Below are positions 35,822-42,760 of a DNA stretch of 47,625 nucleotides, one piece after another. The notes beneath the pieces were generated by a model. The model made no database searches. It had not been told where the DNA came from and saw only the letters and a program-made list of their open reading frames with translations. Within the stretch, counting starts at the first letter, position 1, and the number at the start of each line of letters is the position of its first letter. The translations under genes were made by a program, and so were the position numbers. The stretch comes from a virus: the IMG/VR virus record IMGVR_UViG_3300017917_001715, positions 1 through 47,625 of that record; one strand, given 5' to 3'.

Positions 35822-36220
35822 CTATGTGTTAGGCTCCATGTAAACTGCAACCCAATCAATATAAAAATCACCCTTTAGGTTTGCATTTCTTTTTACATAG
35901 TTAATCTTTGATGTAGAAGTATTTGTTTCTGATACAAAAACTTCTACTCCTCCGCCAGATGCCAGATTTGAATATCTTGGAGTTGCTACTATACGTGGCT
36001 TTCCTTTAAAGTTAGCATTAGTGTAATCAACTGTAGTTGATCCAACTGCATCTAATTTCTGATGAGTAACCTTAATTGTGTCAGCCCAAAGTCTTGGTAT
36101 ATAATTTATTGTTGAGCTGTCTAAGCTGGTCTGCTTTGTCTCTAATGCATTAACGGCTTCGACTAGCTTATTAAGCTTTTCGATATCTAAAGGCTCACCT
36201 GCAACAAAATTTTGTGCCAT
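35822..36220 (-). CDS. Putative tail fibre or receptor-binding minor protein (132 aa)
   Basis: N-terminal helical segment (AGEPLDIEKLNKLVEAVNAL) with coiled-coil heptads, then a beta-rich C-terminal domain ending GDFYIDWVAVYME. This short-stalk-plus-beta-domain pattern, and the FYIDWVAV ending resembling H-type lectin or fibre tip domains, suggest a trimeric tail attachment. Last gene before the terminator. Confidence 0.55.
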   Translation of the reverse strand: MAQNFVAGEPLDIEKLNKLVEAVNALETKQTSLDSSTINYIPRLWADTIKVTHQKLDAVGSTTVDYTNANFKGKPRIVATPRYSNLASGGGVEVFVSETNTSTSKINYVKRNANLKGDFYIDWVAVYMEPNT

Positions 36221-36636
36221 TATAGACTTTCTCCTTCTTCATGCATGTTGACTTCTTCTTGTCCTACCTCTAATACCAAAGATCTATTCAATCCGTATTT
36301 TTCAAATACATCTGGACTGGTAATATGTCTTTTTTTATTTTGAGATACTAGATATATTTTACCATCTGAAATGTTTTTAATCAAGGTTCCATCTCTAAAT
36401 CCAAGCTTTCCGACCACCTTGAATCCAACAACAGCACTCTCTGTAGCAAGCACTGTTGGGAAGTTCCAGCTTTCTGCTGCTCTATCAGAGATAAGCCTAT
36501 ATCTTTTACCATCTTTAATCCAATACGTGGACTTCTCTGTTTTAACAGCTAGCCCTGATGGGAAATTAGTTGGCTGAGAGATTATCGAGACTTCTGGAGT
36601 ACTCTTGAATATCTTTTTCACGCTGGCTCTTTTCAT
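36220..36636 (-). CDS. Small tail-associated protein with paired beta motifs (138 aa)
   Basis: Two related blocks: STYWIKDGKRYRLISDRAAESW and GKIYLVSQNKKRHITSPDVFEK, each a 'Y.I/V..gKR..I....' beta hairpin plus helix, a repeat I recall from phage tail or surface proteins. It overlaps the upstream coiled-coil gene by 71 nt from the first ATG; a later GTG at 36621 is possible. Confidence 0.5.
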   Translation of the reverse strand: MKRASVKKIFKSTPEVSIISQPTNFPSGLAVKTEKSTYWIKDGKRYRLISDRAAESWNFPTVLATESAVVGFKVVGKLGFRDGTLIKNISDGKIYLVSQNKKRHITSPDVFEKYGLNRSLVLEVGQEEVNMHEEGESL

Positions 36637-36748
36637 TAATTAATTCTGTAATTTCTGCTCTTAGTATGGCAATTTTTGTTTCATAGTCGGACGCTAACTC
36701 TCCGATTCTTTCCTGTAATGCGGCAATTATTAACTGATTCTTATCCAA
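36566..36748 (-). CDS. Coiled-coil small protein (60 aa)
   Basis: Heptad pattern through almost the whole length (ELASDYETKIAILRAEITEL). Probably oligomeric. Follows a similar 70-aa coiled-coil gene by 2 bp; perhaps a chaperone or spacer for the tail. Function unknown. Confidence 0.65.
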   Translation of the reverse strand: MDKNQLIIAALQERIGELASDYETKIAILRAEITELINEKSQREKDIQEYSRSLDNLSAN

Positions 36749-36750
36749 AA

Positions 36751-36963
36751 CTACTCTCCCTGAAGACTGGATAGCTCTGCTTCAAGAAGTGTTTTTTGTG
36801 CAGCAAAGTCGGTGAGCTGTGACTGTAAGGAGTTTAGCAGCGACTGGCTTGGAGAAGCCTTTGCATTTTCCTCAATAACTGTAAGCTCTAAGTTATATGT
36901 ATTTAGATCAACATTATGAATGTGTTGATTTACTATGTTAATCTTGTCATCGTTTGTTATCAT
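36751..36963 (-). CDS. Coiled-coil small protein (70 aa)
   Basis: Amphipathic helices ending LEAELSSLQGE; no Cys, no catalytic motif. AGGAGG precedes the ATG, and an extended -10 lies just upstream, making it the first gene of a four-gene tail operon. Confidence 0.65.
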   Translation of the reverse strand: MITNDDKINIVNQHIHNVDLNTYNLELTVIEENAKASPSQSLLNSLQSQLTDFAAQKTLLEAELSSLQGE

Positions 36964-36978
36964 TATTCCTCCTAATGT

Positions 36979-36987
36979 ATTATATCA
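36979..36987 (-). promoter_or_regulatory. Extended -10 promoter of the 36-kb tail operon
   Basis: TGATATAAT, ~15-nt leader with AGGAGG, ATG at 36963. Confidence 0.6.
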
Positions 36988-36991
36988 AAGA

Positions 36992-38002
36992 CTAGTCCAA
37001 AAGTACAGGGGGTACATTTTTTAAGGCCACGCCAGCTTGGTATATATCTAGCTTGTCGTAATCTGGATTAATAACAGTCCATTTTTTATTTAAACCGCTA
37101 ACTTCACAAAACCTCAGAACCTGGTCTTTTGAGATATTTCCGTATATCCCATCAAGCTCTCCAGACAATAGTCTATTTAATCTTATCATAGATCGAGAAG
37201 ACTGTTTCCAAAACTCATCTTTATTCTTGTCTGCCCAGGGTCTATGTGTTACATGTCTTGGTTCGTCTTCTCCTGGATACTTCTTTACTGTAAGATGATA
37301 ATAAATTATCTTTGGAGTTGCCCAAAATCTCCATCCTCTGCACCATGATTGTACAGTAAGATAAATCTCTTCTCCGTGATAGCTCATATCTGGATCGAAA
37401 GGAACTTCATGCAGGTAAGACTTATGTGTAAATATATAACTGCCTTGCCAATATACTGCAGGCTCTAGTAAATTATCATGAAACCAATCTATATTAGGGA
37501 AGCCGTATCCAGGAGTATAATCATCGTTAATATGTCTGTGATAAGAGTTAATTGTTCTACCACTTGGAACATCATCAATCATTATTCGACCATCATCAGC
37601 AATGGCATACTCTGGACCAGAAACGGTTAATATCACTTTACTGTGTCCAGCCATCTCTTCTGCTTTCTGAAATTCTGATATTGATATTTCATCCCAGTCC
37701 TTTACAAATATATTGTGTCCGCAGGTTTGAAAAAAGTAATCATAATCAACATCTACGCTAGCAGTTTTCCACCTAGACCACATGACTCCACGATATTCGC
37801 TTAAATCTAATTTAAAATAAAACAACTGATTATCTGGAATAAAGCTAAGGTCTGGATGCAGATCGTCTCTTGATTGTTCTGAAACTATTGAGAATATAAT
37901 GTTCTCTTTATGCTTTGCATTATCCCATAGACTTTTAACTGCACCAAGAAGATCCTTCTCACGGTATGCTAGCATAGAAACCAATATCTTTTTATCACTC
38001 AT
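36992..38002 (-). CDS. GT60-family polypeptide N-acetylglucosaminyltransferase-like enzyme (336 aa)
   Basis: The start at 38002 overlaps the methyltransferase stop. The sequence follows the GlcNAc (GT60) family plan: KKILVSMLAYREKDLLGAV with AKHKENI (opening fold), EYRGVMWSRWKTA, YDYFFQTCGHNIFVKDWDE at the metal/donor site, VYWQGSYIFTHKSY, VPFDPDMSYHGEEIYLTVQS and YYHLTVKK. GT60 includes Dictyostelium Gnt1, which adds GlcNAc to a hydroxyproline of Skp1 made by a prolyl 4-hydroxylase. Here it shares an operon with three 2OG-Fe(II) oxygenases, two of them P4H-like, a few kb from a PPV-repeat tail protein. Target protein modification is inferred. Confidence 0.78.
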   Translation of the reverse strand: MSDKKILVSMLAYREKDLLGAVKSLWDNAKHKENIIFSIVSEQSRDDLHPDLSFIPDNQLFYFKLDLSEYRGVMWSRWKTASVDVDYDYFFQTCGHNIFVKDWDEISISEFQKAEEMAGHSKVILTVSGPEYAIADDGRIMIDDVPSGRTINSYHRHINDDYTPGYGFPNIDWFHDNLLEPAVYWQGSYIFTHKSYLHEVPFDPDMSYHGEEIYLTVQSWCRGWRFWATPKIIYYHLTVKKYPGEDEPRHVTHRPWADKNKDEFWKQSSRSMIRLNRLLSGELDGIYGNISKDQVLRFCEVSGLNKKWTVINPDYDKLDIYQAGVALKNVPPVLLD

Positions 38003-38606
38003 TATTTGTCCTCCATAGGCATAAAACCTTATCTGAATACTCTGGATAAATGCCCTCAAACTCATTGAATGACTCTATTGGGCTATTTAAATTATATGGG
38101 TCACACATCAAATTAATTAGATGAGCCTCACCTATATTTATATCTGTATTGACTTGTTCCCTTGTAAAAAAGTTTATTGCAAAAAACTTAGATCCAGAAT
38201 TAACTATGTTTTTTATTATTTTTTTATTCTCTTCTATTGAATAATGCAAAAGTACATCTCTGCACAAAATTAGATCGGCAGCTGGCAATTGATCAATAGT
38301 TATATCGGACACCATAAAATTAATGCTATCTGAAGAATACTTTTGTATATTGCTATCTATTAGATCATCAACTATGTCTAATCCAAGATATGAGACTCCA
38401 GATAGATTGACTTCCTTCATCCAGTTAAAGTCTCCGCATCCGATATCGATAATGCTAGATATGCTGTATTTATCAATTATTAAATTTAATGCATCTATAA
38501 CATTTGCAGACGAATATATGCTTGATCCCATACCAGATACAGATTCATCGTTTCCCCATAGATTGTTAGCGTATATTCCTGTAAATACTTCTTTATGTGT
38601 CTGCAT
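37995..38606 (-). CDS. SAM-dependent methyltransferase (203 aa)
   Basis: Motif I SSIIDIGCGDFNWMKEV, motif II acid in YLGLDIVDD, INFMVSDITID (motif III) and ADLILCRDVLLHYS (motif IV), a class I fold. The CxDVLxH pattern resembles small-molecule or sugar methyltransferases. In this operon it may methylate the glycan added by GT60. Confidence 0.82.
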   Translation of the reverse strand: MQTHKEVFTGIYANNLWGNDESVSGMGSSIYSSANVIDALNLIIDKYSISSIIDIGCGDFNWMKEVNLSGVSYLGLDIVDDLIDSNIQKYSSDSINFMVSDITIDQLPAADLILCRDVLLHYSIEENKKIIKNIVNSGSKFFAINFFTREQVNTDINIGEAHLINLMCDPYNLNSPIESFNEFEGIYPEYSDKVLCLWRTNNE

Positions 38607-39384
38607 CTAGCGAGCCCGCCCTAACTTTCTTTTGATGATCTGGATACTTAGAAGAGTCAGCATGAAGTCCGTGATAATATTTTCTACCAGATTCATGGGG
38701 CTTCTTCATGTCTTCACCAAGCCTTTGCTGGTTAAATAAATGAATCTCGTTTCTTTCTTTTTCTAAAGTATCATTACTAAAAACATCTGAAGCATTAACT
38801 AAATCAAACTTATCTATATAATATCTTTGAATTGGCATAAAAGCAGATATAATGTCTCCTTTTTTAATAAACACCTCTCTATTAGGCTCAGTAATCTTTA
38901 GGTTAAATGTAAAATCTCTTCTAAGGTTATCAGTTTCAATAACTCCAGTCATTGAAGATATTCCAGGAATAAAATGATTTGGTGGAGGAAAAACCATTAT
39001 GTTAACACCTGGCTCTGTTCTAAACATAAAGTTATTTTGAAATGTTAATATTCCAGATCCAAATTGAGAAGCTATTAGCTGCTGCTCTGTACCATTATCT
39101 TCTACTTCAAATATTGTGTCATCTGCATTTTGTCCGCCATTCCATATGGCCCTGATGTTATACATAGACTTTATTCCAAAGCCATATTGGTTCCCTATGC
39201 CTATTGGAAGACAGTAGTAAAAGTGTGATGTAAACCAATCTCTTTTTGGGTTTGATCTAAAATCAACAATAATGTTTTCATAGTCGCCATTCTTTGGATA
39301 AGACCAATGGTGTGGCATTATGACTATTTTATTTTCAGGAACATAATTGCCTTCTGAGTTTATAAAATTAGTACTCGTTATCAT
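38593..39384 (-). CDS. DUF6065 protein (263 aa)
   Basis: Matches the DUF6065 layout as I recall it: SHFYYCLPIGIGNQYGFGI, then AIWNGGQ, ASQFGSGILTFQ, MFRTEPGVNIMVFPPPNHFIPG, GVIETDNLRRDFTFNLKIT, FIKKGDIISAFMPIQR. The double-stranded-helix look suggests a cupin-like fold. Found in aquatic phages and bacteria near 2OG oxygenases; function unknown. Start at 39384 preferred over the ORF's first codon at 39414. Confidence 0.7.
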   Translation of the reverse strand: MITSTNFINSEGNYVPENKIVIMPHHWSYPKNGDYENIIVDFRSNPKRDWFTSHFYYCLPIGIGNQYGFGIKSMYNIRAIWNGGQNADDTIFEVEDNGTEQQLIASQFGSGILTFQNNFMFRTEPGVNIMVFPPPNHFIPGISSMTGVIETDNLRRDFTFNLKITEPNREVFIKKGDIISAFMPIQRYYIDKFDLVNASDVFSNDTLEKERNEIHLFNQQRLGEDMKKPHESGRKYYHGLHADSSKYPDHQKKVRAGSLDADT

Positions 39385-39934
39385 AAGCCTTATCAGTTCC
39401 CCAAAATCCAGCAATAGTATATCTAGTTCCGCCAGATACTTTATTTACAGAATGAAGATGATTGGCATCTCCTAGATGAACTGCAAGCTTACCAGCTTTT
39501 GGAGATACAGATATGTTGTGATTTGGATAGCATGTCTCTCCACCTTCAAAATTGTCATTTAAATAAATAATAGATGCATGAGATCTGTGAGTAAAGAAAT
39601 TATGTCCGTACATTACATTTTCCATATCGTCTTGGTGAGCTGGCTGGAATTGCCCATCAAACCATCTGACAACATGAAATGTGTCTGCGTAGATATTTTC
39701 TAGACTATATTCTTTCATAAAGAACGATTTTGTGCGCTTTAGTATATCTGACATAACAATTTTAAATTGATTATCGCTAGGCAAAAATTCTGGGTAGAAT
39801 ACTCTTCCATCCCAAAATTCATCGTCTGACTGACTCCATGCATTTGAATCAATTGCATAATTAATGATGTAGTCACACTCTTCTTGTGTTAAAAAGTTTT
39901 CTAGTTCTCTACCGTTAAATGTATTAGCTGACAT
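39368..39934 (-). CDS. 2OG-Fe(II) dioxygenase, prolyl-4-hydroxylase-like (188 aa)
   Basis: Iron site PAHQDD (H-x-D), distal His in ANHLHSV, and 2-oxoglutarate Arg in GGTRYTIAGFW, with the P4H-typical IIYLNDNFEGGET between them. Such enzymes hydroxylate proline or similar residues using O2 and 2-oxoglutarate. Start at 39934 (MSANTFNG) chosen since the upstream ATG would overlap the previous gene by 32 nt. Confidence 0.85.
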   Translation of the reverse strand: MSANTFNGRELENFLTQEECDYIINYAIDSNAWSQSDDEFWDGRVFYPEFLPSDNQFKIVMSDILKRTKSFFMKEYSLENIYADTFHVVRWFDGQFQPAHQDDMENVMYGHNFFTHRSHASIIYLNDNFEGGETCYPNHNISVSPKAGKLAVHLGDANHLHSVNKVSGGTRYTIAGFWGTDKAYDNEY

Positions 39935-40532
39935 ATTCCAATGGCCTCGTTTCATATCTAAACCAATTTACAGCAGCATATCTTAAACCGCTTTTAACTG
40001 GAACAACTCTATGCATATATGTAAAGTCAGATCCAAATAATATTAGATCTCCCTTTTTTGGCTTATATGATATTTCAAAATGTTTATACTCTATCTCTCC
40101 GCCTTCATAGTCTTCATTAAAATAAATTGTTGCGGAAACATTTCTTGGATATCTTCTACCAGCATCAATATGCCAATCAAATTTATCACTTTCACCATAC
40201 TTCAATATAATCCACCCTTCGTTTATGAGTGGTTCTACAGAATAAGTTGATATAAAATCTTGAATACACTTATCTGATGCGTTTCGGATTTTTACTAATA
40301 GCTCTTTTTGTGGAGTATCTTTATCATTTAAAATATAATTATGTAGCATATATTCGCTACATCTTCTAGCCTCATTAACTGATTCTAAATCATTATTTGC
40401 AACATCAACAATCTTAGATGTATAAAATAAATCACCTATAGATTCTTCAATAAGGTCTACAAAAGATTCTCCTAGTTCTTCTGTAATATTATAAACAACA
40501 ATACCTGGAGCAATTATATTTTTATTAAGCAT
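39924..40532 (-). CDS. 2OG-Fe(II) dioxygenase, prolyl-4-hydroxylase-like (202 aa)
   Basis: FDWHIDAGRRYPRNVSATIY (H-x-D), YFNEDYEGGEIEY, TYMHRVVPV (distal His) and SGLRYAAVNWF (Arg), a complete P4Hc core at residues about 115-195. N-terminal 100 residues are helical. Second of three oxygenases in one operon; the two P4H-like copies differ enough to have different targets. Confidence 0.88.
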   Translation of the reverse strand: MLNKNIIAPGIVVYNITEELGESFVDLIEESIGDLFYTSKIVDVANNDLESVNEARRCSEYMLHNYILNDKDTPQKELLVKIRNASDKCIQDFISTYSVEPLINEGWIILKYGESDKFDWHIDAGRRYPRNVSATIYFNEDYEGGEIEYKHFEISYKPKKGDLILFGSDFTYMHRVVPVKSGLRYAAVNWFRYETRPLEYVS

Positions 40533-41085
40533 TTAATCCCATAGCTTTCTCTCTAGCTTTTTGTCTAACAACTTCTACATACTCTGGACCTTCTGTAAAA
40601 AACCAATGATCTGGATCTGCGTAATGAAAAAATATTACTCCGATTACATCAGAATTAAATTCTTTTGTTTCTCTCCAATGCTCTTGTTCTTCTCCACAAA
40701 ACAGTACGGCTTCATTTTCATCTAAAGAGTACTCAGTTCCTTCTACCCAAATAGACCATGGCTCTGTTTGATGCACAACAATATCTACAGTGTATTGACA
40801 GGCATTTAAATCTTTATGTTTATGCAGATCTATAGTCTGATGAGAATATTCAGCATACATAGAATAAGTATGAAGGATGCTATCATTTTCAAAATATGCT
40901 CTAACTAACGGCAATAATTTTTCACTATACTTAATTAAAACATTATCTTGCCCACTATGAATAAGCTTTCGCCCGTGGTCGTCATACCCAAGACTCTTAA
41001 CAACTTCATTGTTTAAAAAATATTCTTTTAGAAATCTAAAGTCTTCTTCGGTAAATACGTTTTTAACTACGCCTGATTTAATCAT
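40525..41085 (-). CDS. Putative 2OG-Fe(II)/cupin-type oxygenase (186 aa)
   Basis: IDLHKHKDLNACQYTVDIVV contains H-x-H-x-D, EEQEHWRETKEF supplies a distal His and an Arg, and YSLDENEAVLFCG is a cupin-like turn. This fits a 2OG oxygenase or cupin, but the pattern is less complete than in its two neighbours. First gene of the modification operon, with AAAGGAG and a divergent promoter. Confidence 0.65.
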   Translation of the reverse strand: MIKSGVVKNVFTEEDFRFLKEYFLNNEVVKSLGYDDHGRKLIHSGQDNVLIKYSEKLLPLVRAYFENDSILHTYSMYAEYSHQTIDLHKHKDLNACQYTVDIVVHQTEPWSIWVEGTEYSLDENEAVLFCGEEQEHWRETKEFNSDVIGVIFFHYADPDHWFFTEGPEYVEVVRQKAREKAMGLNA

Positions 41086-41111
41086 GCCTGCTCCTTTAAG
41101 CTAATATGTCA

Positions 41112-41140
41112 ATTATATCATAACGGACACATACATACAA
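41112..41140 (-). promoter_or_regulatory. Promoter of the modification operon
   Basis: -35-like TTGTAT (41135-41140), 17-bp spacer, extended -10 TGATATAAT (TATAAT at 41112-41117), leader of ~25 nt with AAAGGAG. It is divergent from, and intertwined with, the plus-strand promoter. Confidence 0.6.
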
Positions 41141-41149
41141 TGGTATAAT
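41141..41149 (+). promoter_or_regulatory. Leaderless plus-strand promoter of the sulfotransferase
   Basis: TGGTATAAT, 6 nt, GTG at 41156. Same geometry as the minus-strand leaderless promoters. Confidence 0.65.
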
Positions 41150-41155
41150 TTGATT

Positions 41156-41830
41156 GTGACTAAATTTAAAAAATTTTATTTTTTTCATATTGACAAAACT
41201 TTAGGCTCTATGGTTGCCCCTCATCTTCTAGATCCATTATATAATATAATGGAGGAAAATGGAATATCTGCTATAGAAAATAATGCCAGCCATGAGCTAC
41301 ATAACTTTTGGCAGGACTTCGACGAAGATACATACATATACTCATGCTTTAGAGACCCCTACTCAAGAATTATTTCGGAATATACATATAGCTCTAATTA
41401 CGATATAAATGGTTTTAGGAAAGATATAGGAAACTTAAGGGAGTGGCAATCTCCACATGTAAGCCTAGATGGATTTATATCATGGTACAAAGAATATGAT
41501 AACAATAACTATCAGGCCAAGGTACTGTCTGGTGGTGATCTTTCATCCGATGCTATGCGTAAAAATTTTAATAGAATAAACTTTAAGACCACCACAGATT
41601 TTATTAAAGGAAATGCAGAATATGTTAGGAGCAAAATACTTTCTGACCTTGGAATTACTCATAAATTTAACAGGTATAACCCAGATCATGAAATAAACTT
41701 TTATTCTGAGTTCAATGGGCCACTAATTGACTCTTTGAACAATAGGCAAGACATACAGAAAATGATTATAGAAAATAATTATTTAGATAAGACTCTATAC
41801 GATTCATGTGCTTTTAATAAAGAGTTATAA
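41156..41830 (+). CDS. Sulfotransferase-like protein (224 aa), the only complete plus-strand gene
   Basis: FYFFHIDKTLGSM is the 5'-phosphosulfate-binding loop type motif (HIxKTxGS), and CFRDPYSRIISEY is the 3'-phosphate-binding motif (RDPxxRxxSxY) of carbohydrate sulfotransferases, spaced about 65 residues apart. Such enzymes move sulfate from PAPS to sugars. The GTG start is set by an extended -10 box 6 nt upstream; a TTG at 41150 is less likely. Its 3' end overlaps the opposing GT61 gene by 52 bp. Possibly an independently acquired unit. Confidence 0.75.
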   Translation: MTKFKKFYFFHIDKTLGSMVAPHLLDPLYNIMEENGISAIENNASHELHNFWQDFDEDTYIYSCFRDPYSRIISEYTYSSNYDINGFRKDIGNLREWQSPHVSLDGFISWYKEYDNNNYQAKVLSGGDLSSDAMRKNFNRINFKTTTDFIKGNAEYVRSKILSDLGITHKFNRYNPDHEINFYSEFNGPLIDSLNNRQDIQKMIIENNYLDKTLYDSCAFNKEL

Positions 41831-42756
41831 ACGTCCTGATAATCTACTTTATCATACAACTCAATTATATTATATTTACAGTCAATAACCCTAGAGATAT
41901 CCTGATCGTAATCATGATGAAACCATTTATGAGTTTTTAATACATAAAACTCAGTACCATTATCTGAAAATATTCCATTCCATATACCCGCCCCAAGAAG
42001 CCCAGCTACAGATTTAGCATTATAAAAATATTTTATTTGGTCGCCTATAGACATTCCAGATAGATTAATAGAGGTATACCCTAGGCTATTATAAAAGTCT
42101 TCTATTGCGTCCTCTATATACTTTTCATTATATCTAGATATGTTGCCTTTATCATTACTTTTTTCTAATATCTCGCTTACTTCTCTTCTAGATATATATA
42201 TCTTTTCTGGCATTGATTCATCTTTGATTAAAAAACTAGAAAAAAAATCTCTAATCAAATCATTATTGTGATGTTTAAATTGATCAAATCTTGGGAACAA
42301 TGATGTTACCATTATAGTTGGATCATATCCAATAACAATTTCTTCAAACAGCATTGGAGAAAAAGTATTACCACTGTTTTCTAAAACTAATGCTGGAACA
42401 AACATTATATTATGTTCTTTTTGTGTTAGCATTTCTAGCGTTTGTTGTATTGGAAACTGTGCATTATGATATTCTGTCGGGTCCCATTTTAAATCAACCC
42501 ACAATGCTTTTACATTACTATCTATATATTTTTTATAATGTAAATAGGTTCCTAGGCCCTCTTTAATAAAATGAAAATAGTGTGGTCCTGGAACTATTGG
42601 CACATAAGATCCCTTTAGTATTCTTACACGCTCTATCTTATCTACTTTGCCATATAAAACATTTTTGAATTTATAAAATGTTATATCTCCGTCATCAAAT
42701 ACTTCCATGCTTTCAAATCTTGCCCCAAGATTTAATGGTTTTACTTCAATGTCCAT
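41779..42756 (-). CDS. GT61 (DUF563)-family glycosyltransferase (325 aa)
   Basis: GPHYFHFIKEGLGTYLHYKK (entry of the GT61 fold), EKIYISRREVSEIL (R-x3 motif), RYNEKYIEDAIEDFY, MSIGDQIKYFYNAKSVAGLLGAGIWNGIF and the C-terminal GTEFYVLK follow the DUF563 order, with G-A-G-x-x-N in place of HGAGLTN. GT61 includes plant xylosyl- and animal EOGT O-GlcNAc transferases. It begins 4 bp after the PPV-repeat tail protein stop, so the two are co-translated and the tail protein is a reasonable acceptor (inference). Confidence 0.8.
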   Translation of the reverse strand: MDIEVKPLNLGARFESMEVFDDGDITFYKFKNVLYGKVDKIERVRILKGSYVPIVPGPHYFHFIKEGLGTYLHYKKYIDSNVKALWVDLKWDPTEYHNAQFPIQQTLEMLTQKEHNIMFVPALVLENSGNTFSPMLFEEIVIGYDPTIMVTSLFPRFDQFKHHNNDLIRDFFSSFLIKDESMPEKIYISRREVSEILEKSNDKGNISRYNEKYIEDAIEDFYNSLGYTSINLSGMSIGDQIKYFYNAKSVAGLLGAGIWNGIFSDNGTEFYVLKTHKWFHHDYDQDISRVIDCKYNIIELYDKVDYQDVYNSLLKAHESYRVLSK

Positions 42757-42760
42757 AAAT

